Assembly: GCF_014174305.1 (NCBI RefSeq)
Contig: NZ_JABEQH010000007.1
Span: forward strand, 1 to 64,000
Direction: 5' to 3'
Source: Gluconacetobacter johannae
GTDB lineage: Bacteria > Pseudomonadota > Alphaproteobacteria > Acetobacterales > Acetobacteraceae
Length of the DNA stretch: 64,000 nt
Both the position numbers and the translations under genes were made by a program. Position 1 is the first letter of the stretch. Each line of letters opens with the position of its first letter. Below the pieces are notes generated by a model. It saw only the letters and a list, made by a program, of their open reading frames with translations, had not been told where the DNA came from and did not search any database. Shown here piece after piece: positions 7,229 through 16,590 of this stretch.

Positions 7229-9112
7229 CTACCCGTCCAGGGACTGCAACTCGAACAGCCGCCGGTACAACCCGCCATCCTGGGCGATCAGTTCGGCGTG
7301 CGATCCGTCCTCGCGTAGTTCGCCGCGGGCGAAGACCAGGATGCGGTCCAGCCCCACGACGGTCGACAGGCGGTGGGCGATGACCAGCACCGTGCGGCCG
7401 ACCATCAGCCGTTCCATCGCCTCCTGCACCAGGATTTCCGATTCCGAATCCAGGCTGGACGTCGCCTCGTCGAAGATCAGGATCGGCGCGTTGGCCAGGA
7501 AGGCGCGGGCGATGGCCACGCGCTGGCGCTCGCCGCCCGACAGCTTGACCCCGCGTTCGCCGACCATGGTGGCATAGCCCTTGGGCAGCCGGTCGATGAA
7601 GCCCGCCGCGTTGGCCTGGCGCGCCGCCTCCTGGATTTCCGCCAGGGTCGCGTCGGGGCGACCGTAGGAAATGTTTTCCGCCAGCGACCGGTGGAACAGC
7701 ACCGGCTCCTGCTGCACGATCGCGATCTGCGACCGCAGGCTGGACTGGGTGACGGTGGCGATGTCGGCGCCGTCGATCAGGATCCGCCCGCCCGACACGT
7801 CGTACAGCCGTTGCAGCAGCTTCACCAGCGTCGTCTTGCCCGACCCCGACGGCCCGACCAGCGCGACGCGGCTGCCGGCGGGAATGTCGATCGACAGGTC
7901 GCGGAACAGCGGGCCCCGCTGGGCGCGATAGCCGAACGACACATGGTCGAAGCGGATGACCCCATGCGTCACCCGCAGCACCGACGCGCCGGCCGCGTCC
8001 GCCACTCCCATCGGCAGGCGATAGATCGCGACCAGCTCCTCCATCTCGTTCACCGAGCGCTGGACCATCGAGATCTGCTGGCCGATATCGCGCAGATACC
8101 CCTGGACCAGGAAAACCATGGTCAGGACATAGGCCACATCGCCCGGCCCGGCGCGCCCCCGCCACCACAGCGCCAGCACCGCGCCCACCAGCAGCACGCG
8201 CATCGCCAGCGCCGCCAGGTTCTGCAAATTGCCGCTGTTGGTGCCGCGCACCCACGACCGCTCGGTGCGCTTCTGCCAGCGCGACAGGATCCAGGACAGG
8301 CGCGCGTCCTCGCGCTGTTCGGCGCCGAACGCCTTGACCACCGCGTTGCAGGTCACGGCATCGGCCAGCGCCGCGCCCATGCGGGTGTCCCACGCATTGG
8401 CCAGCCGCGCCGACGGCGCGACATAGCGCAGGGTCAGCAGGGTGGACATCAGCACCAGCCCCACCGAACTGCCGCCCAGCAGTCCCCCCATCAGCGGCCA
8501 GCGCAGGGCCAGTACCACCGTCGTCGCACACAGCACCAGGATGCCGGGCAGCAGCATCAGCGTCAGCGTGTCGCCCAGCGTGTCCACCGCCCACATGCCG
8601 CGCGTCAGCCGCCGCACGGTCGATCCGGCGAACGTGTTGCCGTGCCAGTCGGTGGAAAAACGCTGCACGCGGGCAAAGGCGGTCTGGGCGATGTCGCGCA
8701 TCACGCGGGCGGTCAGGAAGGTGATGCCCAGATAGGACATCCGCCGCCCCGCGACCCCCAGCAGCCCCAGCACCCCCAGCCCGCCCAGCAGCAGCAGCAC
8801 ATCGTGCCGCGCCGCCACCAGGGCCGGGGCGGCCGGCCCGGTCATGGCCCCCGCGCGGGCAACATCGTCCACCAGCCATCCGGCCAGCAGCGGCGTCACC
8901 ACATCGGCCACCGTCGCCACCGCGACACCCGCCAGGGTGCAGGCCAGCGATCCCGGATGGCGCAGCCAGCGCCGGATGACGAAGCCCAGGACCTCGCCGA
9001 ATTCGTTGCGCGCGCGGCCATGGGCGCCGGGCGCGGTCTGTCTGTCCGCCATGATGTCCCGGCCGGTCCCGACGGCCATCCCTTCCATCCCTGCCGGCCA
9101 CGGGCGGCGCAC
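7229..9112 (-). CDS. ABC exporter, fused permease and ATPase
   Basis: A 627-residue half-transporter of the MsbA/lipid and multidrug exporter class. The N-terminal half has about six membrane segments. The C-terminal ATPase shows Walker A GPSGSGKTTLVKLL, signature LSGGERQRVAIARA, Walker B ILIFDEATSSLD and the H-loop VIAHRLSTV. It should work as a homodimer in the inner membrane. The cargo cannot be told, since MsbA-like lipid export and drug export look alike. The longest frame begins with GTG at 9112. An ATG at 9052 (protein starting MADRQ) would give 607 residues and is equally credible. It converges with the HIT gene. Confidence 0.93.
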   Translation of the reverse strand: MRRPWPAGMEGMAVGTGRDIMADRQTAPGAHGRARNEFGEVLGFVIRRWLRHPGSLACTLAGVAVATVADVVTPLLAGWLVDDVARAGAMTGPAAPALVAARHDVLLLLGGLGVLGLLGVAGRRMSYLGITFLTARVMRDIAQTAFARVQRFSTDWHGNTFAGSTVRRLTRGMWAVDTLGDTLTLMLLPGILVLCATTVVLALRWPLMGGLLGGSSVGLVLMSTLLTLRYVAPSARLANAWDTRMGAALADAVTCNAVVKAFGAEQREDARLSWILSRWQKRTERSWVRGTNSGNLQNLAALAMRVLLVGAVLALWWRGRAGPGDVAYVLTMVFLVQGYLRDIGQQISMVQRSVNEMEELVAIYRLPMGVADAAGASVLRVTHGVIRFDHVSFGYRAQRGPLFRDLSIDIPAGSRVALVGPSGSGKTTLVKLLQRLYDVSGGRILIDGADIATVTQSSLRSQIAIVQQEPVLFHRSLAENISYGRPDATLAEIQEAARQANAAGFIDRLPKGYATMVGERGVKLSGGERQRVAIARAFLANAPILIFDEATSSLDSESEILVQEAMERLMVGRTVLVIAHRLSTVVGLDRILVFARGELREDGSHAELIAQDGGLYRRLFELQSLDG

Positions 9113-9268
9113 AGGCCGCCCCGGGAGCGCCGGGTCCGTTTCACGTTCGATCGGATTCAGGTCCGATTATCGCCATCCCCCCAGGCGAAAGCAAGCAACC
9201 GGCGATTTACAGGCCGCCCCATCCGGCCGACAAGAAAGGCTGGCGCCACCAACAGACAACAGGACCGC

Positions 9269-9949
9269 ATGACCCAGCCCGCCCGCCCCGCGAAGGCCCG
9301 GCGCCGCATGACGCTGAAGGAAGTCGAACGCTTCATCACCCTGCTGGCCGAGGCCAATCCCGACGCCGCCAGCGAACTCGTGTTCGGCGACGACTATACG
9401 CTGCTGGTCGCGGTGGTCCTGTCGGCGCAGGCGACCGATGCCTCGGTCAACCGGGCGACGGCGGGCCTGTTCCGCGACGCCTCCGACCCCGCCGCGATGG
9501 TGGCGCTGGGCGAGGACGGGGTGGGCGCGCATATCCGGTCGATCGGCCTGTGGCGGACCAAGGCGCGCAACGTCGTCGCCCTGTCGCAGCGCCTGCTGGA
9601 CCAGTACGCCGGCCAGGTCCCGCACGACCGCGCGGCGCTGGAGGCCCTGCCCGGCGTGGGCCGCAAGACCGCGAACGTGGTGATGAACGTGGCGTTCGGC
9701 GACAGCACCATGGCGGTGGACACCCACATCTTCCGCATCGGCAACCGCACCGGACTGGCCCCCGGCAAGACCCCACGCGCGGTCGAGGACCAGTTGATCG
9801 CCCGCATCCCGGCCCCGATGCTGCGCCCGGCGCATCACTGGCTGATCCTGCACGGACGATACGTCTGCAAGGCGCGGCGGCCGGAATGCTGGCGCTGCCC
9901 GGCGCAGGAGCCCTGCCAATATACGGCCAAGGTGCTGACGCCGCCCTGA
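9269..9949 (+). CDS. nth: Endonuclease III, DNA glycosylase/AP lyase
   Basis: A 226-residue base-excision repair enzyme for oxidised pyrimidines. The helix-hairpin-helix LPGVGRKTANVV carries the catalytic lysine. VDTHIFRIGNR carries the catalytic aspartate. The 4Fe-4S ligands near the end have the exact spacing Cys-X6-Cys-X2-Cys-X5-Cys (CKARRPECWRCPAQEPC). An AGGA lies just upstream of the ATG at 9269. It is divergent from the ABC exporter and converges with comEC across a 94-base gap holding a hairpin repeat. Confidence 0.96.
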   Translation: MTQPARPAKARRRMTLKEVERFITLLAEANPDAASELVFGDDYTLLVAVVLSAQATDASVNRATAGLFRDASDPAAMVALGEDGVGAHIRSIGLWRTKARNVVALSQRLLDQYAGQVPHDRAALEALPGVGRKTANVVMNVAFGDSTMAVDTHIFRIGNRTGLAPGKTPRAVEDQLIARIPAPMLRPAHHWLILHGRYVCKARRPECWRCPAQEPCQYTAKVLTPP

Positions 9950-10016
9950 AACCCGCCAAGGGCCACCGGCCGTTGGAAACCAGACTGTCTTATACCAACC
10001 CGCCTCGGGATTGACG

Positions 10017-10050
10017 CCCTGGTGGGTTCGGGCGAAGCCCGACTTATTCC
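10017..10050 (+). repeat. Hairpin repeat between nth and comEC
   Basis: CCCTGGTGGGTTCGGGCG and AAGCCCGACTT match the repeat after hisE (6776-6803) with a few changes and keep the CGGGC/GCCCG stem. It lies at the tail-to-tail junction and could serve as a two-way transcript end. Confidence 0.5.
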
Positions 10051-12176
10051 GCCTCGGCCAGCGGCAGGGTCGGCATGCCGTGCTGGCCCGGCCCCATGAC
10101 CCAGGGCCGCGCGCCGCGCACGGCGCGATCGGTCACGACGCGCGGGCCGTCCGGCCGCAGATAGACGGCCTGCGCGCCCGACTGCCACAGGCTCAGCCCG
10201 TCGATGGTGGCCACGCCCGGACAGCCCGCACCCTCGCCCCCCGGCGCGACCAGCAGCGCGACCCCGGCGCAATCGGGCGTGGCCGCGCCCGGGAGGCGCA
10301 GCAGCACCCGGCCACCCGCCAGGCGGCACAGCCCCTCGCGACAGGCAACGCGGCCATCGCCCGAGGACAGGGCCGCCAGGGGCAGGGCCAGCGCCTGGCG
10401 CCAGTCGGCCTCGACCACCCGGTCCGCTCCCGGATGCGGCCCCACCCGCAGCACACTGCCGTCGCGCACCGCCACCGCCCGCCCGTCCGCCGCCACCAGC
10501 AGGTCCGGCGACGTCACCAGGAACGGAGCGACCAGCGCCACCGCCATCGGTCCCACACCGGCCCAGCGCCAGCGCCGGGTCCACAGGCAGACCCAGCACA
10601 GGCCCAGCAGCCACGCCGCCAGCGCCCACCCCGGCATCGCCGGCACCATGATCCGCGCCGCCGGCCAGCCGGACACCGCCCGCGCCAGCTCCAGCACCAC
10701 CCCGATGCCCCAGCCCATCGGCGCCAGGGCCACCGCCTCCAGCCCCAGCGGCATCAGCAGCACCGCCAGCAGCCCCGCCGGCAGAATCCACATCGCCATC
10801 AGCGGCACCGCCAGCAGGTTCGCCAGCAGGAACCAGGGTTGCAGCGTGCCGAAATGGGCCATGACCACCGGCACCGTCGCCCCGCCGGCCAGCAGGCTGG
10901 CCAAGGCCAGATGCGCGACATGGATGGCGCCGCGCCGCCACCAGCCCCCGTCCAGCACCAGGCGGCGCAAAGCGGGCCGCGCGGCCTCGAACCCGGCGGC
11001 CAGCGCCATGACCGCCGCCAGCGACATCTGCAACGGCGTTTCCATCAGGTCGCCCGGCCCGGTCAGCAGCAGCAGCGTGGCCCCCACCGCCAGGCCGCGC
11101 ATCGACAGCGCCCGCCGCCCGGTCACGAGCGCCAGCACCACCAGCGCCGCCATCGTCAGGCCACGCAGCGCCGGCAGGTGCTGGCCCGTCAGCACCACAT
11201 ACGCCGCCCCGGCCACCAGCCCCGCCAGGGCCGCGACCTGCCGGCAGGGCCAGAACAGGCTGGCATGTTCCGAACAGGCCAGCAGCAGCCGCGCCGCCGC
11301 CATCGCCACGCCCATGACGATGCCCAGATGCAGCCCGGCGACCGCCAGCAGATGCGCCAGCCCCGCATCGGCGAAGGCATCGCGGTCGGCCTGCGGCATC
11401 GGCGCGGCGGACCCGGTCAGCACCGCCGCCGCCACACCGGCCCGGTCGGGGGGCAGCACGCGCAGGATGCGGGCAAGGATCGCCTCGCGCAGCGCCTCCA
11501 TCGACCCACGGGCCGGAGCGGGTCCGTCTTGCACCCGCCGCACCATCGCCAGCGCGTATCCACCGCCCGCCGTGCCGTCGAACCAGGCCCGGCGCTGGCG
11601 GTCCGGCCCGCCGGGCCAGGCGGGCGGCATCGGCGGACGCAGCATCGCGCGCACCCGCACCCCCATCCCCGGCGACAGGTGCGCCGGATCGTCGGCCCGC
11701 AGCCGCAGCCTCACCATGCGGCGCAGGGGCGGCATCCCGTCATCGACCGGGTCCTCCAGCCGGACATCCGCCAGATCCACATACAAGGCCCCCGCCCCGT
11801 CGCGCGGCGACAGGACGGACACCGCAGCAACCCGGCCCACCACCATCGTCGCACGGCGCGGCAGGTCGGGCAGCGGCGGCTGGCGATGCGTGGCCGCCCA
11901 GGCCGCGACGAACCCCAGCGCCAGCGCCGCCGCGCCGCCGCCCAGCACCCGCGCCGCCAGCGCATGCGGCGCCCGCGCGATCCACGCGAGCGCCCCGCCC
12001 GCCACCACCAGCAGCGACAGGATCGCCCCGCCCGCCGGTTCCCGGGTCAGGGCGAAATAGAGCGCGATGCCGATCCCCAGCTCCACCGGCAGCCACAGCG
12101 CCAGCCGCGACCGCTCCGCCAGCAGCATCCGCGCCGGCCAGCGGCCCCGTTCGATATCTCCACCCGAATCGTCCAC
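10044..12176 (-). CDS. comEC: ComEC/Rec2-family DNA uptake channel protein
   Basis: A 710-residue polytopic membrane protein. After about 60 residues of N-terminal membrane segments comes a soluble DUF4131-like part (about 80-200). Then comes the competence domain, with LLAVAGLHLGIVMGVA near residue 280, the family's signature segment. A C-terminal soluble tail of about 180 residues follows. The tail has no His-x-His-x-Asp-His, so the metallo-beta-lactamase domain of Bacillus-type ComEC is missing or degenerate, as in many alphaproteobacteria. It should move single-stranded DNA across the inner membrane. DprA, which receives such DNA, is encoded 4.4 kb away. Confidence 0.92.
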   Translation of the reverse strand: MDDSGGDIERGRWPARMLLAERSRLALWLPVELGIGIALYFALTREPAGGAILSLLVVAGGALAWIARAPHALAARVLGGGAAALALGFVAAWAATHRQPPLPDLPRRATMVVGRVAAVSVLSPRDGAGALYVDLADVRLEDPVDDGMPPLRRMVRLRLRADDPAHLSPGMGVRVRAMLRPPMPPAWPGGPDRQRRAWFDGTAGGGYALAMVRRVQDGPAPARGSMEALREAILARILRVLPPDRAGVAAAVLTGSAAPMPQADRDAFADAGLAHLLAVAGLHLGIVMGVAMAAARLLLACSEHASLFWPCRQVAALAGLVAGAAYVVLTGQHLPALRGLTMAALVVLALVTGRRALSMRGLAVGATLLLLTGPGDLMETPLQMSLAAVMALAAGFEAARPALRRLVLDGGWWRRGAIHVAHLALASLLAGGATVPVVMAHFGTLQPWFLLANLLAVPLMAMWILPAGLLAVLLMPLGLEAVALAPMGWGIGVVLELARAVSGWPAARIMVPAMPGWALAAWLLGLCWVCLWTRRWRWAGVGPMAVALVAPFLVTSPDLLVAADGRAVAVRDGSVLRVGPHPGADRVVEADWRQALALPLAALSSGDGRVACREGLCRLAGGRVLLRLPGAATPDCAGVALLVAPGGEGAGCPGVATIDGLSLWQSGAQAVYLRPDGPRVVTDRAVRGARPWVMGPGQHGMPTLPLAEAE

Positions 12177-12203
12177 CCCGGCAGCCTAGCCGCCCCGGAC
12201 GCT

Positions 12204-12222
12204 GATCGGCCATATGCCGATC
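12204..12222. promoter_or_regulatory. Perfect inverted repeat between comEC and gltX
   Basis: GATCGGC-CATAT-GCCGATC, a 7-bp perfect dyad with a 5-base spacer, in the 102-base gap between the divergent comEC and gltX starts. The symmetry suits a dimeric regulator, but no regulator is identified. Confidence 0.4.
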
Positions 12223-12278
12223 CCCCCTTTGCTGATCCCCCTGTATGCAGGCGGCATCCCATGGTATGGAGCCGCCTC

Positions 12279-13679
12279 ATGACCGTTCGTACGCGCTTCG
12301 CCCCGAGCCCCACCGGGTTGCTGCATATCGGCAACGCCCGTGCCGCCCTGTTCAATTTCCTCTATGCCCGCCACCACGGCGGCAAGTTCCTCCTGCGTAT
12401 CGAGGACACGGACCGCGAGCGGTCGACCCAGCAGGCGGTGGACGTGCTGTTCGACGGGCTGGCCTGGATGGGGCTGACGCCGGACGAACAGCCGGTGTTC
12501 CAGTCCACCCGGCAGGCCCGCCATGCCGAAGTCGCGCATCATCTGCTGGCGCAGGGGCTGGCCTATCGCTGCTACTGCACGCCCCAGGAGCTGCAGCAGA
12601 TGCGCGAGCAGGCGATGGCCGAGGGCCGCCCGCCCCGCTACAACGGCTACTGGCGCGACCGCGACCCGTCCGAGGCCCCGCCCGGCGCGCCCTACACGGT
12701 ACGCATCCGCGCCCCGCGCGAGGGCGAGGCCACCATCCCCGACCTGGTGCAGGGCGAAGTCCGCGTCGCCAACGCCGAAATGGACGACATGATTATCCTG
12801 CGCGCCGACGGCACGCCGGTCTATCAGCTTGCGGTGGTGGTGGACGACCATGACATGGACATCACCCACGTCATTCGCGGCGACGACCACCTGACCAACA
12901 GCTTCCGCCAGGCGATGATCTATCGCGCCATGGGCTGGGACCTGCCGGCCTTCGCGCATCTGCCGCTGATCCACGGCCCCGACGGCGCCAAGCTGTCCAA
13001 GCGGCACGGCGCCCAGTCGGTGGTGGAATTCCGCGAGATGGGATACCTGCCCGAGGCCCTGAACAACTACCTGCTGCGGCTGGGCTGGGGCCATGGCGAT
13101 GCCGAGATCCTGTCCCGTGACGAGCAGATCCAGTTGTTCGACCTGGATGGTGTCGGCCGGTCGGCCTCGCGCATGGACTACGCCAAGCTGCTGCACCTGA
13201 ACGGCGTGTGGCTGCGCCAGGCCGACGACGCCCGCCTGGCGGACGACGTCGCCGAACGGCTGGCCGGCCGGCCCGACGTGACGCTGGACGATACCGTGCG
13301 CGCCCGCATCCAGACCCTGATGCCGGGGCTGAAGGACCGCGCGAAGACGCTGGTGGACCTGGCCGACAGCGCCGCCTTCCTGGGCCGCCACGTTCCGCTG
13401 TCCTTCGACGCGAAGGCCGAGAAGCTGCTGACGCCCGAGGCCCGGACGATGCTGGGCCTGCTGGCCCGCGACCTGGCGGTGATCGAGCCGTTCGACGCGC
13501 CGACGATCGACGCCGCCCTGCGCCGCTTCGCCGAGCACCACGGCCACAAGCTGGGCCAGGTGGCGCAGCCGCTGCGCGCCGCGGTGACCGGCAGCACCAC
13601 TTCGCCGGGCATCGACGCGACATTGGCCGCGCTGGGCCGGGACGAGGTGATGGCCCGGATCGGGTCCGTCGCGCAATGA
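12279..13679 (+). CDS. gltX: Glutamyl-tRNA synthetase
   Basis: A 466-residue class I aminoacyl-tRNA synthetase that charges tRNA-Glu (and possibly tRNA-Gln, with later amidation). It shows [20 protein letters not shown] with the HIGH-type HIGN signature, and KLSKRHGA as the KMSKS-type loop near residue 240. An anticodon-binding domain follows. The ATG at 12279 fits the family start ([12 protein letters not shown]). An in-frame ATG at 12261 would add six residues. Its stop overlaps the pyrB start (ATGA), an unusual coupling of translation to pyrimidine synthesis. Confidence 0.97.
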   Translation: MTVRTRFAPSPTGLLHIGNARAALFNFLYARHHGGKFLLRIEDTDRERSTQQAVDVLFDGLAWMGLTPDEQPVFQSTRQARHAEVAHHLLAQGLAYRCYCTPQELQQMREQAMAEGRPPRYNGYWRDRDPSEAPPGAPYTVRIRAPREGEATIPDLVQGEVRVANAEMDDMIILRADGTPVYQLAVVVDDHDMDITHVIRGDDHLTNSFRQAMIYRAMGWDLPAFAHLPLIHGPDGAKLSKRHGAQSVVEFREMGYLPEALNNYLLRLGWGHGDAEILSRDEQIQLFDLDGVGRSASRMDYAKLLHLNGVWLRQADDARLADDVAERLAGRPDVTLDDTVRARIQTLMPGLKDRAKTLVDLADSAAFLGRHVPLSFDAKAEKLLTPEARTMLGLLARDLAVIEPFDAPTIDAALRRFAEHHGHKLGQVAQPLRAAVTGSTTSPGIDATLAALGRDEVMARIGSVAQ

Positions 13680-14641
13680 GCGACGGACCACGCGCCGCGC
13701 CACACCGCTTCTTCCAGCACCCGACGCGCCACCTGCTGGGCGTGCAGGGCATGCACCCCACGCGGATCGAGCCGTTCCTGGACCTGGCCGAGAGCTACGC
13801 GCTGATGAACCGGTCGCGCAAGACGCCGCGCGACCTGCTGCGCGGCCGCACCGTCATCAACCTGTTCTTCGAGGACAGCACCCGCACCCGCACCTCATTC
13901 GAACTGGCGGGCAAGCGGCTGGGCGCCGACGTCGTCAACATGACGGTGGCCAGTTCGTCGGTGAACAAGGGCGAGACCCTGCTGGACACCGCCACCACGC
14001 TGAACGCCATGCGGACCGACCTGCTGGTGGTGCGCCACGCGCAGTCCGGCGCGCCGGCGCTGCTGGCGCAGAAGGTCGAGGCCAGCGTGGTCAATGCCGG
14101 CGACGGCACGCACGAACACCCGACCCAGGCACTGCTGGACGCGCTGACCATCCGCCGGCATTTCGGCGGCCTGCACGGGCTGACGGTCGCGATCTGCGGC
14201 GACGTCAGCCACAGCCGCGTGGCGCGGTCGAACATCCACCTCCTGACGGCGATGGGGGCCAAGGTGCGCGTGGTCGGGCCGCCGACCCTGATCCCCGGCG
14301 CCATCGGGGCGCTGGGCGTGGACGTCCATTACACGATGGAAGAGGGGCTGCGCGACGTGGACGTGGTCATGATGCTGCGTATGCAGCGCGAGCGCATGAC
14401 CGGCGGGCAGGTGCCCAGCGCGCGCGAATATTTCCGCTTCTACGGGCTGGACCGCAGGCGGCTGGCGGTGGCGCGTCCCGGCGCCCTGGTCATGCATCCC
14501 GGCCCGATGAATCGCGGTGTGGAAATCGACAGCCGCGTCGCCGATTCCGACCAGAGCGTCATCCGCGAACAGGTCGAGATGGGCGTCGCCGTGCGTATGG
14601 CGGTGCTGGACCTGCTGTCGCGCGCCGGAGAACCGACGTGA
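13676..14641 (+). CDS. pyrB: Aspartate carbamoyltransferase catalytic subunit
   Basis: A 321-residue enzyme that joins carbamoyl phosphate and aspartate in pyrimidine synthesis. The carbamoyl phosphate site is [13 protein letters not shown] (about residues 65-77), with HPTQALLD (about 145) and [10 protein letters not shown] in the C-terminal domain. No pyrI regulatory subunit follows. Instead the next gene is a dihydroorotase homologue starting inside its stop codon (GTGA), the arrangement found for PyrB/PyrC' complexes. Confidence 0.97.
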   Translation: MSDGPRAAPHRFFQHPTRHLLGVQGMHPTRIEPFLDLAESYALMNRSRKTPRDLLRGRTVINLFFEDSTRTRTSFELAGKRLGADVVNMTVASSSVNKGETLLDTATTLNAMRTDLLVVRHAQSGAPALLAQKVEASVVNAGDGTHEHPTQALLDALTIRRHFGGLHGLTVAICGDVSHSRVARSNIHLLTAMGAKVRVVGPPTLIPGAIGALGVDVHYTMEEGLRDVDVVMMLRMQRERMTGGQVPSAREYFRFYGLDRRRLAVARPGALVMHPGPMNRGVEIDSRVADSDQSVIREQVEMGVAVRMAVLDLLSRAGEPT

Positions 14642-15945
14642 CCATCCTGTTGTTCGAAAACGTCCGCCTGATCGACCCGGCAGCGGGCCTGGACCGTCCG
14701 GGGCGGCTGCTGGTGCGCGACGGCGCGATCGCCGGCGCCGACCTGCCGGGGGCCGAGGGCGCGCCCGAGGGCGCCGCCGTCATCGACGGCGGGGGTGCGA
14801 TCCTGTGCCCCGGCCTGGTGGACATGCGCGTGGCCATCGGCGAGCCCGGCTTCGAATATCGCGAGACCGTGGCCTCGGCCGCGCGGGCGGCGGCGGCGGG
14901 CGGCATCACCACCATGGCGGTGCTGCCCAACAGCCAGCCGGCGATCGACGATCCGGCGCTGGTCCGGCTGCTGCGCGCCCGTGGCGAGGAAACGGGCACG
15001 GTCTCGATCCTGCCCTACGGCGCGCTGACCCGCCGGTGCGAGGGCGCCGAGATGGCCGAGATCGGCCTGCTGCACGAAGCCGGGGCCGTGGCCTTCACCG
15101 ACGGCACCAGGGCCATCGCGGACACGCGGACCATGCGCCTGGCCCTGACCTACGCGCGCGGGTTCGACGCGCTGGTCGTCCAGCACCCCGAAGACCCATC
15201 GCTGGCGCGCGGCGGCTGCGCCACGGACGGCGAACTGGCGACGCGGCTGGGCCTGCCGGGCATCCCGGCGGCGGCCGAGGCCATCATGATCGCCCGCGAC
15301 CTGCGCCTGGTCGAACTGACGAAGGGTCGGCTGCATTTCGGCCATGTCTCGACCGCCGAGGGGGTGGAGCTGATCCGCGCGGCCAAGGCGCGCGGCCTGC
15401 GCGTCACCTGCGACACCGCGCCGCCCTATTTCGACCTGAACGAAACCGCGATCGGCGATTTCCGCACCTATGCCAAGCTGTCGCCGCCGCTGCGCGGCGA
15501 GGCCGACCGGCAGGCCATCTGCGCCGCCCTGGCCGACGGGACGATCGACGCCATCGCGTCCGACCATGCCCCGTGCGACGCCGACGACAAGCGCCAGCCC
15601 TTCGCCGTGGCGGCGGCCGGCGGCACGGGCCTGGCCACCCTGCTGGCGGTCACGCTGGCGCAGGTGCATGGCGGCAGCCTGCCGATGATCGAGGCGCTGG
15701 GCCTGCTGACCCACCGCCCGGCCGCGCTGCTGGGCGCCGCCGCCGGAACGCTGGCCGATGGGCGGCCGGCCGACCTGTGCTTGTTCGACCCCGACCGCGC
15801 CTGGCGCGTCGATGCCGACGACATGCCCGGCCGCGCCCAGAACACCCCGTTCGACGGCCGCGCGCTGGAAGGCCGGGTGCTGGGTACCTGGAAGGCCGGG
15901 CGTCCCGTCTTTGCCCATCCAGCCACGGGGCAGGCCGCGCCATGA
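14638..15945 (+). CDS. pyrC: Dihydroorotase homologue lacking the His-x-His metal motif (PyrC'-like)
   Basis: A 435-residue amidohydrolase-fold protein with a GTG start overlapping pyrB. The fold motifs are present: [44 protein letters not shown] and [13 protein letters not shown]. The expected metal motif D-x-H-x-H-x-R near residue 60 reads DMRVAIG, so both histidines are gone. The later PHH-type motif reads APPYFDL. In Pseudomonas a similar inactive PyrC' is needed to assemble aspartate carbamoyltransferase. I infer the same structural role here, with an active dihydroorotase elsewhere. Automatic annotation would call it pyrC. Confidence 0.85.
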   Translation: MTILLFENVRLIDPAAGLDRPGRLLVRDGAIAGADLPGAEGAPEGAAVIDGGGAILCPGLVDMRVAIGEPGFEYRETVASAARAAAAGGITTMAVLPNSQPAIDDPALVRLLRARGEETGTVSILPYGALTRRCEGAEMAEIGLLHEAGAVAFTDGTRAIADTRTMRLALTYARGFDALVVQHPEDPSLARGGCATDGELATRLGLPGIPAAAEAIMIARDLRLVELTKGRLHFGHVSTAEGVELIRAAKARGLRVTCDTAPPYFDLNETAIGDFRTYAKLSPPLRGEADRQAICAALADGTIDAIASDHAPCDADDKRQPFAVAAAGGTGLATLLAVTLAQVHGGSLPMIEALGLLTHRPAALLGAAAGTLADGRPADLCLFDPDRAWRVDADDMPGRAQNTPFDGRALEGRVLGTWKAGRPVFAHPATGQAAP

Positions 15946-16580
15946 CCGACACCGTTCCCACCTTCGCCCTGCCGCTGCTGGCCGCGATCGCGACCCTGTC
16001 CTACTGCATCGGCAGCATCCCGTTCGGCCTGCTGCTGACGCAGATCGGCGGCGCCGGCGACATCCGCCAGATCGGATCGGGCAATATCGGCGCCACCAAC
16101 GTGCTGCGTACCGGCCGGCGCGGGCTGGCGGCGGCGACCCTGCTGCTGGATGGGGCCAAGGGGGCGTTCGCCGTCGTCTGCGCCTTCATCCTGTCGCCCT
16201 TCCATACCGCCCAGGCCGAGGCGATCGCCGCCCTGTTCGCCGTCGTCGGCCATTGTTTCCCCCTCTGGCTGAAATTCCGGGGCGGCAAGGGCGTCGCCAC
16301 CGGGCTGGGCGCGGCGCTGGCCCTGTCGCCGCTGGCCGGCATCGCCTGCTGCGCGATCTGGCTGGGCGTGGCAAAGCTGACGAAACTGTCGTCGGCCGGG
16401 GCGCTGGCGGCGTTCGTGGCGCTGCCGCTGCTGCTGACGGCGCTGGGCGGCGGCGACCCGCGCGCACCGATCGCGCTGGCCGGCCTGCTGATCGCCCTTC
16501 TGGTCATCGGCCGCCATCACGAAAATATCCGCCGCCTGCTGGCCGGGACCGAACCCCGAATCGGCCGGTCCCGCCCGTGA
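15942..16580 (+). CDS. plsY: Acyl-phosphate:glycerol-3-phosphate acyltransferase
   Basis: A 212-residue inner-membrane enzyme that makes lysophosphatidic acid from acyl phosphate. The family motifs are GSIPFGLLL, IRQIGSGNIGATNVLRTGRRG (first conserved loop), GHCFPLWLKFRGGKGVATGLG, and HHENIRRL near the end. About five to seven hydrophobic segments are evident. Its ATG overlaps the pyrC stop (ATGA). Confidence 0.96.
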   Translation: MTDTVPTFALPLLAAIATLSYCIGSIPFGLLLTQIGGAGDIRQIGSGNIGATNVLRTGRRGLAAATLLLDGAKGAFAVVCAFILSPFHTAQAEAIAALFAVVGHCFPLWLKFRGGKGVATGLGAALALSPLAGIACCAIWLGVAKLTKLSSAGALAAFVALPLLLTALGGGDPRAPIALAGLLIALLVIGRHHENIRRLLAGTEPRIGRSRP

Positions 16581-16590
16581 ACCCGCGCCC

